Notes under the pieces: generated by a model | What the model saw: only the letters and a program-made list of their open reading frames with translations | Database searches by the model: none | What the model was told of the DNA's origin: nothing | Part shown: positions 17,953 to 25,232 of the stretch, piece after piece | Layout of the letters: each line of letters starts with the position of its first letter | Position numbering within the stretch: the stretch's first letter is position 1 | Source of the DNA: Actinophytocola sp044466355 | GTDB taxonomy: Bacteria > Actinomycetota > Actinomycetes > Mycobacteriales > Pseudonocardiaceae | NCBI RefSeq assembly: GCF_044466355.1 | Contig: NZ_JBITMQ010000002.1 | Span: forward strand, 868,001 to 932,000 | Reading direction: 5' to 3' | DNA: 64,000 nt | Program-made: the position numbers and the translations under genes

Positions 17953-18985
17953 GCGGGCCGTGGCCGGGCGGCGGGTAACCCTGCGGCGGGTACGGCCCAC
18001 CGGGGCCCATCGCCGGGCCGGGCATTCCCTGCGGGGTGCCATGTCCCGTGGGACCGGGCATGCCGGGGCCCATCCACTGGCCGGGCGGCGGTGTCCCCGG
18101 ACCCATCGCGGGACCGGGCGTTCCCGGCCCGAACATCCCCGGCCCGGGACCGGGCATGCCGGGCGGCGGCGTCCCCGGACCCGTTGCCGGGCCAGGCATT
18201 CCCGGCGCGGCCATCGCCGGTTGCGGCATCCCCGGCTGCGGCATTCCTGGCTGCGGCATTCCTGGCGCGGCCATCGGAGGCGCGGCCAACACAGGCTGCG
18301 GCACTCCCGACTGCGACATCCCCGGTGCGGCCATCGAAGGCGCGGCCATCGCCGGTTGCGACACTCCCGACTGCGGCATCCCCGGTTGCGGCATCCCCGG
18401 CTGCGGCACCCCCGGCTGCGGCATCCCCGGCGCGGCCATCGAAGGCGCGGCCAACACAGGCTGCGGCACACCCGACTGCGACATCCCCGGTGCGGCCATC
18501 GAAGGCGCGGCCATCGCCGGTTGCGACACTCCCGACTGCGGCACTCCCGACTGCGGCACACCCGACTGCGGCATCCCCGGCTGCGGCACTCCCGGCGGCA
18601 TCCCCGGCTGCGGCACTCCCGGCGGCATCCCCGGCTGCTGCATGCCCGGCCCTGGCATCCCAGAACCCGGCATTCCCGGTGCACCCATCGGCCCGGGTCC
18701 CGCCATGGCAGGTGCCGGTCCCGGCATCCCGGCCGTTCCCGGGTCGCCCATGCCACCGGTCGCGGCCATGTGCCGCGCCTGCTCACCCGGCACCCGCTGC
18801 TCGCTCTCGCACGCGGTGCAGAACAGCGTGTGCTTCTTGTTGATCGGGAAGAGCGGGATCCAGAACAACGTGAACTTCGTCGTCAGCTTGCGCAGCACGT
18901 GTTCCGCGTTGTTGCCGCACTGGGAGCACACCAGGTGCAGCACGGCCAGCACCTGGACGTACGTCTTCCAGCCATAGATGATCAT
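17948..18985 (-). CDS. Zinc-ribbon protein with long Met/Pro/Gly/Gln repeat tail
   Basis: A 345-residue protein. The N-terminal 70 residues form a compact domain with paired CxxC motifs (CSQC and CTAC) around FWIPLFPINKKHTLFC, a zinc-ribbon family of unknown role. The remaining about 270 residues are low-complexity repeats of PGMPQPGMPQ/SGV with APSMAAPG. The DNA repeats in 165-bp units (55 codons). The start ATG at 18985 follows GAAGGCGA. It could act as a scaffold or coiled assembly; nothing in it indicates an enzyme. Confidence 0.75.
   Translation of the reverse strand: MIIYGWKTYVQVLAVLHLVCSQCGNNAEHVLRKLTTKFTLFWIPLFPINKKHTLFCTACESEQRVPGEQARHMAATGGMGDPGTAGMPGPAPAMAGPGPMGAPGMPGSGMPGPGMQQPGMPPGVPQPGMPPGVPQPGMPQSGVPQSGVPQSGVSQPAMAAPSMAAPGMSQSGVPQPVLAAPSMAAPGMPQPGVPQPGMPQPGMPQSGVSQPAMAAPSMAAPGMSQSGVPQPVLAAPPMAAPGMPQPGMPQPGMPQPAMAAPGMPGPATGPGTPPPGMPGPGPGMFGPGTPGPAMGPGTPPPGQWMGPGMPGPTGHGTPQGMPGPAMGPGGPYPPQGYPPPGHGPR
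18265..18550. repeat. 165-bp tandem coding repeat inside the zinc-ribbon gene
   Basis: A block of about 115 bases beginning in GGCGCGGCCATCG at about 18265 recurs 165 bp later with only a few substitutions; the anchor AACACAGGCTGCGGCAC starts at 18288 and 18453. Shorter 15-18-bp units (CTGCGGCATCCCCGG type) fill the rest of 18200-18660. The period keeps the reading frame. Confidence 0.8.
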
Positions 18986-19035
18986 CCGGGTCGCCTTCGT
19001 CGAAGGGCAGCGAGGGGCCGAGACTACGCGACTCC

Positions 19036-19521
19036 CTAACGGGACTTCGCCGTGGTTCGTCTGGGTTTCTCCAACACCACCAACGCGACTCCGGCGGTGT
19101 CGGTGGTCTCGCCGACGACCTCGTAACCCGCGGTGCGGTAGAGGCGAAGACTGCCCGCACTGTCGACACCGGTGATCAGCCAGAACGTGCCGACCTCGAC
19201 CGGGGCCGCCGCCTCGACCGCGGCCAGCAGCGCGCGCCCGATCCCCCGGCCCTGCAGGTCCGGTGCCACCGAGAACCGCGCGACCTCCATCCGGTCGCCG
19301 TCGACCCGGCCGCGGACCGACCCGGCCAGTCGCGAGCCGTCCCACGCGCCGAACGCCAGCACCCCGGACGCCAGGTCCGCGCGCAGTTCGTCGAGTGTCT
19401 CGACCAGCGGCGGGATGCGGGGCGCGTCGTAGTGCTGTGCCTCGGTCACGTACGCGGCGCGCTGCACGGTCAGCGCCTCCCCCGCGTGCGCCACCGTGAG
19501 TGGTCCGATGTGGATGGTCAC
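19036..19521 (-). CDS. GNAT family N-acetyltransferase
   Basis: A 161-residue acetyltransferase. The acetyl-CoA loop is visible as VAPDLQGRGIGRALLAAVE, followed by GSLRLYRTAGYEVVGE. The start ATG at 19521 (MTIHIGPLTVAHAGEALTVQRAAY) is conventional. It stands 50 bp upstream of the zinc-ribbon gene on the same strand. The substrate is unknown. Confidence 0.85.
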   Translation of the reverse strand: MTIHIGPLTVAHAGEALTVQRAAYVTEAQHYDAPRIPPLVETLDELRADLASGVLAFGAWDGSRLAGSVRGRVDGDRMEVARFSVAPDLQGRGIGRALLAAVEAAAPVEVGTFWLITGVDSAGSLRLYRTAGYEVVGETTDTAGVALVVLEKPRRTTAKSR

Positions 19522-19539
19522 GGGGCTAGTGCACCACAG

Positions 19540-19863
19540 TCAGCGCTGCTGGTACTGCATCGGGCTCGGGTGCTGCTGCTGGACCGGCCGCGGCGCACGG
19601 TTGCCGACCGCCGCCGCGGCCGTCATGAACCCGATGCCGGTGAGGCCGAGGCACACCGTGATCGGCAGCTCGCCGATGTCGAGCCGCATGAACGTGTCGC
19701 TCGGCTGCCTGGTGTAGCACTCGGTGTTCTGGTCGGCGGCCGTCGGCGGTTCGCACACCCAGGTCACGCTGCCCGCGACCCGCAGCTCGTCCTCGGTGCC
19801 CATCGTCCACGCGAACGAGGCGCCGAGGAAGACGAACCCCATGACCAGGAAGAAGATCTTCAT
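19540..19863 (-). CDS. Small two-span membrane protein of unknown function
   Basis: A 107-residue protein with an N-terminal span (MKIFFLVMGFVFLGASFAWTMG), an extracellular loop with two cysteines (WVCEPP, ECYTRQ) and a second span (LPITVCLGLTGIGFMTAAAAVG), ending in a Gln/Pro-rich tail. I do not recognise a family. It lies 18 bp before the acetyltransferase start on the same strand. Confidence 0.6.
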   Translation of the reverse strand: MKIFFLVMGFVFLGASFAWTMGTEDELRVAGSVTWVCEPPTAADQNTECYTRQPSDTFMRLDIGELPITVCLGLTGIGFMTAAAAVGNRAPRPVQQQHPSPMQYQQR

Positions 19864-19912
19864 GGCCGGAGCTTGTCCGGTCCCACTTTCCTGCCGCTTT
19901 GCTCGCGCTTGC

Positions 19913-20422
19913 TCAGGGTCCGTCGACGCCGGGGGTCCAGCTCTCCGGTGCGTGTGTGGCGGTCAGGATCGGCTGCCACCGGTCGAACCCGGCCGGGGCC
20001 TCCGGCTCCCACGGCCACATGTCGTCCGGGGTGGCGGTGATCAGCTGCACCGCGTCGAAGTCGCCGTCGGGGTGGAGGAGGAAGACGCTGCCGAAGTACG
20101 TGAAGTAGTGCCCCTTGCTGACGTACTCGACCGTGACCAGCACACCCTCGATGAGGTCGTCCCACACCGAACCGGGCGGGAACTCCTCGCCCTCGCCCGC
20201 CCGCCGCACGTAGTTGCGCACGAGGAACTCGCCCGCGCCGCGCGGCAGGCCGATCGTCACGGCCTCGGGCACCCCGAACCGCCGCCACGCGCCGACCGTG
20301 AACGTGTACGGCGGGTGCTGCTCGTCGCCGACGACCTCGACGACAGCGGCGCCGTGCGCGTTGGACTCGGCGATGAACTGGTCCCGCAGGCGCCGCTCCT
20401 CCTCACCGAGTCCGGTAGTCAT
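19913..20422 (-). CDS. DUF4262 family protein
   Basis: A 169-residue protein with the DUF4262 pattern: HPPYTFTVGAWRRFGVPEAVTIGLPRGAGEFLVRNY, then YVSKGHYFTYFGSVFLLHPDGDFDAVQLITATPDDMWPW. The biochemical role of this family is not established. The ATG at 20422 overlaps the preceding gene's stop (ATGA), so the two are probably coupled. Confidence 0.82.
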   Translation of the reverse strand: MTTGLGEEERRLRDQFIAESNAHGAAVVEVVGDEQHPPYTFTVGAWRRFGVPEAVTIGLPRGAGEFLVRNYVRRAGEGEEFPPGSVWDDLIEGVLVTVEYVSKGHYFTYFGSVFLLHPDGDFDAVQLITATPDDMWPWEPEAPAGFDRWQPILTATHAPESWTPGVDGP

Positions 20423-21063
20423 CGCGACACCTCCGGTGCGACCTGGGCGACCTGCCACGACATGGCCTTCACCTTGCCGATGGCGTACAGCACGTACCCC
20501 GCGACGAGCACGGCCAGCATGAAGGACAGGACCGCACCGGCGAACGTGCTGCTGTCGGGGTCGAGGAAACCGCCGTACAGCGACGGCCTGGCCATCATGA
20601 AGTACACGAGGTAGGCGAGCGGGAACAGCAGCCACGAGAACGGGTGCCACCAGCGCACCCGTGCCTGGCCGCGGCCGACCAGCACCCAGTCGGCGAGCAC
20701 GACCACCGGCGTGATCACGTGCTCGAACAGCGAGTACGTGTCGTCGACGTCCCCGCTCATCAGCGCCTGGTACGTCCCGGCGACGAGCAGCAGCACGACG
20801 CACACGGCGCCACGCAGCCACGGTGACGCGGGCTCGTGCGCGCGGCCGCCGGTGAACAGCGGGTAGGCCGCCAGCCCGAGGTACACCACACCGGTGAGCA
20901 GGCTCGCCTGCTGGGACAGGGCGGGCCACGGGTCGGACATGAACGCGACCGCGGCGAAGAACCCCGTGAACGCGCACGCCGCCACCACCAGCCGCCACGC
21001 GACGACGCCGGTGAGCACACCGACGGGCAGGCGTGGTGGCGGCGGTAAGTGCGGGTTATGCAT
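20419..21063 (-). CDS. Pr6Pr-like six-span membrane protein
   Basis: About 214 residues with six predicted spans and the family-like pattern of conserved YQALMSGDVDDTYSLFEHVITPVVVLADW in the centre and WWHPFSWLLFPLAYLVYFM. I place it in the Pr6Pr family of membrane proteins of unknown function. The ATG at 21063 overlaps the yebC stop by 8 bp; an in-frame TTG immediately precedes it. Confidence 0.75.
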   Translation of the reverse strand: MHNPHLPPPPRLPVGVLTGVVAWRLVVAACAFTGFFAAVAFMSDPWPALSQQASLLTGVVYLGLAAYPLFTGGRAHEPASPWLRGAVCVVLLLVAGTYQALMSGDVDDTYSLFEHVITPVVVLADWVLVGRGQARVRWWHPFSWLLFPLAYLVYFMMARPSLYGGFLDPDSSTFAGAVLSFMLAVLVAGYVLYAIGKVKAMSWQVAQVAPEVSR

Positions 21064-21808
21064 CAACCTCGGCCATGACGTCGTCGGACACGTCGAAGTT
21101 GGCGTACACGTTCTGCACGTCGTCGCTGTCCTCGAGCGCGTCGATCAGCCGGAACACCTTGCGGGCGGCGTCGGCGTCGAGGGGGACGCTGACCGACGGC
21201 AGGAAGCTCGCCTCGGCCGACTCGTAGTCGTAGCCGGCGTCCTGCAGCGCCGTGCGCACCGCGACCAGGTCGGTGGCCTCGGAGACCACCTCGAAGCTCT
21301 CGCCGAGGTCGTTGACCTCCTCGGCACCGGCTTCGAGGACGGCCATCAGCACGTCGTCCTCGGACAGCCCGTTCTTCGGCAGGAGCACGACGCCCTTGCG
21401 GTTGAACAGGTACGACACCGAACCCGGGTCGGCCATGGAGCCGCCGTTGCGGGTCATGGCGGTGCGGACCTCGCTCGCGGCGCGGTTGCGGTTGTCGGTG
21501 AGGCACTCGATCAGCACGGCGACGCCGTTGGGGCCGTAGCCCTCATACATGATCGTCTGCCAGTCGGCGCCGCCCGCCTCCTCGCCACCACCGCGCTTGC
21601 GGGCGCGCTCGATGTTGTCCTGCGGGACCGAGTTCTTCTTCGCCTTCTGGATGGCGTCGAACAGCGTCGGGTTGCCGTCCGGGTCACCGCCACCGGTACG
21701 GGCCGCGACCTCGATGTTCTTGATCAGCTTGGCGAAGAGCTTGCCCCGCTTGGCATCGAGTGCGGCCTTCTTGTGCTTGGTTGTGGCCCATTTTGAGTGG
21801 CCGCTCAC
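21056..21808 (-). CDS. yebC: YebC/PmpR family protein
   Basis: A 250-residue YebC: MSGHSKWATTKHKKAALDAKRGKLFAKL at the N-terminus, TIMYEGYGPNGVAVLIECLTDNRNR in the middle, and an acidic C-terminus. Family members act as DNA-binding regulators or in relieving ribosome stalling at polyproline. The GTG start overlaps the pdxT stop (GTGA). The pdxT-yebC order is typical of actinobacteria. Confidence 0.96.
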   Translation of the reverse strand: MSGHSKWATTKHKKAALDAKRGKLFAKLIKNIEVAARTGGGDPDGNPTLFDAIQKAKKNSVPQDNIERARKRGGGEEAGGADWQTIMYEGYGPNGVAVLIECLTDNRNRAASEVRTAMTRNGGSMADPGSVSYLFNRKGVVLLPKNGLSEDDVLMAVLEAGAEEVNDLGESFEVVSEATDLVAVRTALQDAGYDYESAEASFLPSVSVPLDADAARKVFRLIDALEDSDDVQNVYANFDVSDDVMAEVDA

Positions 21809-22446
21809 GATCTACCCTCCACCATTTCGACAAACAGTCTGTGTACGCGCGTGTCCCCAGTGAGCTCCGGGTGGAACGCCGTGGCCAGCACGGATCCCTG
21901 CCGGACCGCGACGATCCTACCGGCGGCCGCCTCACCGCCCGGGACGTCCGGGTCATCACTCACCCGTGCCAGCACCTCGACCCGCGGCGACGCCGACTCT
22001 ACCCAGGGTGCGCGGATGAACACCGCGTGCACCGGGCCGCCGCCTCCGACGTCGCTGACACCGGCGAACTCGAGGTCCTCCTCGAACGAGTCGACCTGCC
22101 GCCCGAACGCGTTCCGGCGGACGATCATGTCCAGCCCGCCGAGCTGGTGCTGGTCGGATCGACCGTCGAGCACCTTGGTGGCGAGCAGGATCATCCCGGC
22201 GCAGGAGCCGTAGACCGGCAGGCCGTCCGCGATGCGCTCACGCAGCGGGACCAGGAGTTCGAAGATGTCGAGCAGCCGCGACATGGTCGTCGACTCGCCA
22301 CCCGGCAGCACCAGACCGTCCACTTCGGACAGCTCGGTCAGCCTGCGGACGGCGGTGGCGCGCGCGCCACTGCTCTCGAGCGCGGCGAGGTGCTCGCGCA
22401 CGTCACCCTGCAGCGCGAGCACACCGATCAGCGGACCAGCGGACAC
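21805..22446 (-). CDS. pdxT: Pyridoxal 5'-phosphate synthase glutaminase subunit PdxT
   Basis: Glutaminase that feeds ammonia to PdxS for PLP synthesis. It has 213 residues and a class I amidotransferase triad: Cys in YGSCAGMI, His and Glu in AFHPELTGD. The opening IGVLALQGDVREHL and LPGGESTTM are diagnostic. The GTG start at 22446 is preceded by GGAGG. It is 1.7 kb from pdxS, separated here by azlCD and an XRE regulator. Confidence 0.97.
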   Translation of the reverse strand: MSAGPLIGVLALQGDVREHLAALESSGARATAVRRLTELSEVDGLVLPGGESTTMSRLLDIFELLVPLRERIADGLPVYGSCAGMILLATKVLDGRSDQHQLGGLDMIVRRNAFGRQVDSFEEDLEFAGVSDVGGGGPVHAVFIRAPWVESASPRVEVLARVSDDPDVPGGEAAAGRIVAVRQGSVLATAFHPELTGDTRVHRLFVEMVEGRS

Positions 22447-22477
22447 CTGTTGACCTCCTGTGATTCGTTCAGCTTAC

Positions 22478-22810
22478 TTAGGGCACGCCGAGCGCCCGCA
22501 GACCGGCCGCGACCACGGCGGCCACGACCACCACGACGACGAACGGCGCTTTGCGCCACGCCAGCACCCCGCCCGCGAGCACCCCCGCGGGGAGCGCGAA
22601 CCCGGCGAAGGAGCCACCGTCGGTGAGCGCCGCGGTGGCGATGAGCGCGACCAGCAGGACCGTGGCCGCGACCGACAGGAGTTCGGCGAGCCGGGGCGGC
22701 AGTTCGGCCGCGCCACCGTGCGCTCTGGCCAGCCGGGCCCGCAGCAACGGACCGGCCAGCCGGAACGCGTACGTACCGGCCGCGAGGACGAGGATCGCGG
22801 TGATCGTCAT
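22478..22810 (-). CDS. AzlD-type branched-chain amino acid exporter subunit
   Basis: A 110-residue, four-span protein (MTITAILVLAAGTYAFRLAGPLL opening) of the AzlD family, small partner of AzlC in branched-chain amino acid export. Its ATG overlaps the azlC stop as ATGA. Confidence 0.9.
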   Translation of the reverse strand: MTITAILVLAAGTYAFRLAGPLLRARLARAHGGAAELPPRLAELLSVAATVLLVALIATAALTDGGSFAGFALPAGVLAGGVLAWRKAPFVVVVVVAAVVAAGLRALGVP

Positions 22811-23499
22811 GCCGCCACCTCCTCCTTCCTCGGCGCGGGGATGAGCACGACCAGCCCGGCGAGCGACAGCAGCACCGGCACCCCGGCGGGCAGGAACGGC
22901 GTGGTGACCAGCGCGACCGCGGCGCCGAGCAGCGCGGCGTTGCGGGTCCGCGCGTTCTTCAGCGCGGGCAGCACCAGCGCGAGCAGCGCGGCCGGGAACG
23001 CGGCGTCGAGGCCGAACGCGTCGGTGTCGCCGATGACCTGACCGGCCGCCGCGCCGACGATCGTGCCGAGGTTCCACACCACGAACGCCGTCGTGCCGAG
23101 GAACCAGAACACCGCCCGTGCGCGGGCGGGGTCGTTCCGCTGCGCCAGCGCGAACGCGACCGACTCGTCGATGAGCAGGTGCGAGCCGACGATCCGCGCG
23201 AGCGGGCGGCGGCCCATGATGTCGCCGAGCGCCAGCCCGAACGGCAGGTGCCGCGCGTTGAGCAGCAGCGCACCGGCCACCGCCGCGACCAGCCCGCCGC
23301 CCGCGGCGACGACGCCGACCACCATGAACTGCGACCCGCCCGCGAAGACCAGCACCGACAGGGCCGACGGCATCCACCAGTCGAGCCCGCTCGCCACGGC
23401 GATCGCGCCGAACGACACGCCGACGACCGCGATCGCGCCTGCCATGGCCAGGGTGTCACGTTGCAGGGAAGGGGTGAGTGTTCGCCAGATCGAACGCAT
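22807..23499 (-). CDS. AzlC-type branched-chain amino acid exporter
   Basis: A 230-residue AzlC family permease (SFGAIAVASGLDWWMPSALSVLVFAGGSQFM, LLNARHLPFGLAL, DESVAFALAQRN). The start ATG at 23499 is chosen because AGGAGA precedes it at good spacing; a GTG 18 bp upstream is less favourable. It is divergent from an XRE-cupin regulator, a common pairing for amino-acid exporters. Confidence 0.92.
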   Translation of the reverse strand: MRSIWRTLTPSLQRDTLAMAGAIAVVGVSFGAIAVASGLDWWMPSALSVLVFAGGSQFMVVGVVAAGGGLVAAVAGALLLNARHLPFGLALGDIMGRRPLARIVGSHLLIDESVAFALAQRNDPARARAVFWFLGTTAFVVWNLGTIVGAAAGQVIGDTDAFGLDAAFPAALLALVLPALKNARTRNAALLGAAVALVTTPFLPAGVPVLLSLAGLVVLIPAPRKEEVAA

Positions 23500-23526
23500 G
23501 TCTCCTACAATGAACACCAGCCAAGC

Positions 23527-23544
23527 CGTTCGTCAAGGCGAACG
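23527..23544. promoter_or_regulatory. Palindromic operator candidate between azlC and the XRE-cupin gene
   Basis: CGTTCG (23527-23532) and CGAACG (23539-23544) form a perfect inverted repeat with a 6-bp spacer in the 79-bp divergent interval. A TACAAT sequence at 23506-23511 could be a -10 for the regulator gene. Confidence 0.5.
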
Positions 23545-23578
23545 ATCGGTCTCACACACCGAACATGGGAGGTCGCGC

Positions 23579-24130
23579 ATGGCGCAGGCGCCGCTCGACG
23601 TCATCGCCTTCTCGCTGCGCCGCGAGCGGGAACGCGCCGGCCTGTCGCTGTCCGAACTGGCCAAGAAGGCGGGCATCGCCAAGTCGACGCTGTCACAGCT
23701 GGAGTCCGCCGCGGGCAACCCGAGCGTCGAGACGCTGTGGGCACTCGGCGTCGCGCTGGACGTGCCGTTCAGCAGGCTCGTCGAACCCGCGCGCCCGAAG
23801 GTGCAGATCATCCGCGCCGGCGAGGGCCCCGCGGTCTACTCCGAGCGCGCCGACTACGTGGCCACGCTGCTGGCGTCCTGTCCGCCCAACGCCCGCCGCG
23901 ACATCTACCTGATCACCGCCGAGCCGGGTTCCGCCCGCGAGTCCGAACCGCACATGCCCGGCGTGGTCGAACACGTCGTGCTGTGCGCCGGCCGGGCACG
24001 GCTCGGTCTCACCGACGAACCGGTGGAGGTCGGCCCGGGCGACTACGTGGCCTACCCGGGCGACCTCCCCCACGTCTTCGAAGCGCTCGAACCCGGCACC
24101 TTCTCGGTGATGGTGTCCGAGCACGTGTGA
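23579..24130 (+). CDS. XRE-family regulator with C-terminal cupin domain
   Basis: A 183-residue regulator: HTH at residues 7-65 (LRRERERAGLSLSELAKKAG, STLSQLESAAGNPSVETLWALG) and cupin at 100-180 (VVEHVVLCAGRARLGLTDEPVEVGPGDYVAYPGDLPHVFEAL). GGGAGG precedes the ATG. Divergent from azlCD, it is probably their local regulator, sensing a small ligand through the cupin. Its stop abuts the convergent pdxS stop with no gap. Confidence 0.9.
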   Translation: MAQAPLDVIAFSLRRERERAGLSLSELAKKAGIAKSTLSQLESAAGNPSVETLWALGVALDVPFSRLVEPARPKVQIIRAGEGPAVYSERADYVATLLASCPPNARRDIYLITAEPGSARESEPHMPGVVEHVVLCAGRARLGLTDEPVEVGPGDYVAYPGDLPHVFEALEPGTFSVMVSEHV

Positions 24131-25033
24131 CTACCAGCCGCGCTCGGCGAGCCGGTGCGGCTCGGGCACGTCCGCGACGTTGATGCCGACCATGGCCTCG
24201 CCGAGGCCGCGCGATACCTTCGCGAGCACGTCGGGGTCGTCGTGGAACGCGGTCGCCTTCACGATCGCGTCGGCGCGCTTGGCCGGGTCACCCGACTTGA
24301 AGATGCCGGAGCCGACGAACACGCCCTCGGCGCCGAGCTGCATCATCATCGCCGCGTCGGCCGGGGTCGCGATGCCGCCCGCGGTGAACAGCACCACCGG
24401 CAGCTTGCCGAGCTGCGCCACCTCCTTGACCAGCTCGTACGGCGCCTGCAGCTCCTTGGCGGCGACGAACAGCTCGTCCTCGGGCAGCGAGGTCAGCCGC
24501 TTGATCTCGGCACGGATCTTCCGCATGTGCGTGGTCGCGTTGGACACGTCACCCGTGCCCGCCTCGCCCTTCGAGCGGATCATGGCCGCGCCCTCGGTGA
24601 TCCGGCGCAGCGCCTCGCCCAGGTTCGTCGCACCGCACACGAACGGCACGGTGAACTGCCACTTGTCGATGTGGTTGGCGTAGTCGGCCGGGGTCAGCAC
24701 CTCGGACTCGTCGACGTAGTCCACGCCCAGCGCCTGCAGGACCCGCGCCTCGACGAAGTGGCCGATGCGGGCCTTGGCCATCACCGGGATGGAGACCGCG
24801 TTGATGATCCCGTCGATCAGGTCCGGGTCGCTCATGCGGGCCACACCGCCCTGCGCGCGGATGTCCGCGGGCACCCGCTCGAGCGCCATCACGGCGACCG
24901 CGCCGGCGTCCTCGGCGATCTTCGCCTGCTCGGCGGTGACCACGTCCATGATCACGCCGCCCTTGAGCATCTCCGCCATGCCCCGCTTGACACGCGCCGT
25001 GCCCGTCTCCGGAGTGGTCGAAACCTCGGTCAC
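24131..25033 (-). CDS. pdxS: Pyridoxal 5'-phosphate synthase subunit PdxS
   Basis: Catalytic lyase of the DXP-independent PLP pathway. It has 300 residues. The Schiff-base lysine is in IPVMAKARIGHF and the second catalytic lysine in IRSKGEAGTGD; phosphate-binding GGIATPADAAMMMQLG is intact. The start ATG at 25033 gives a short Thr-rich leader before VKRGMAEMLKGGVIMDV. Confidence 0.98.
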   Translation of the reverse strand: MTEVSTTPETGTARVKRGMAEMLKGGVIMDVVTAEQAKIAEDAGAVAVMALERVPADIRAQGGVARMSDPDLIDGIINAVSIPVMAKARIGHFVEARVLQALGVDYVDESEVLTPADYANHIDKWQFTVPFVCGATNLGEALRRITEGAAMIRSKGEAGTGDVSNATTHMRKIRAEIKRLTSLPEDELFVAAKELQAPYELVKEVAQLGKLPVVLFTAGGIATPADAAMMMQLGAEGVFVGSGIFKSGDPAKRADAIVKATAFHDDPDVLAKVSRGLGEAMVGINVADVPEPHRLAERGW

Positions 25034-25232
25034 CTGACTGTCCTTCCTATATGGATTCCCTGGCCAGTGTAGGTGTGATGTGGCCCCCGCCAGCGTGCCA
25101 ATTCCGAGGTATCTCGCCAGGCCACTTTTCTGCTTGGGGTTGTCCTACCTGGTAAACAGGTGTGAGATCGAGCACATAGCGGACACCAAGCATCCGGGCT
25201 GACAACGCAGTCAGTTGGAAAGGGTGAGATGC

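Noticed and set aside
18200..18660. Possible CRISPR array, because of regularly spaced short repeats
   Set aside because: Units are 15-18 bp with no unique spacers, stay in frame and encode PGMPQ repeats.
18036..18977. Plus-strand frame with repeated GCGIPGCG, resembling a collagen-like Gly-Pro protein
   Set aside because: It is the antisense of the zinc-ribbon gene's repeat tail; the minus frame has the CxxC domain, a ribosome site and a sensible start.
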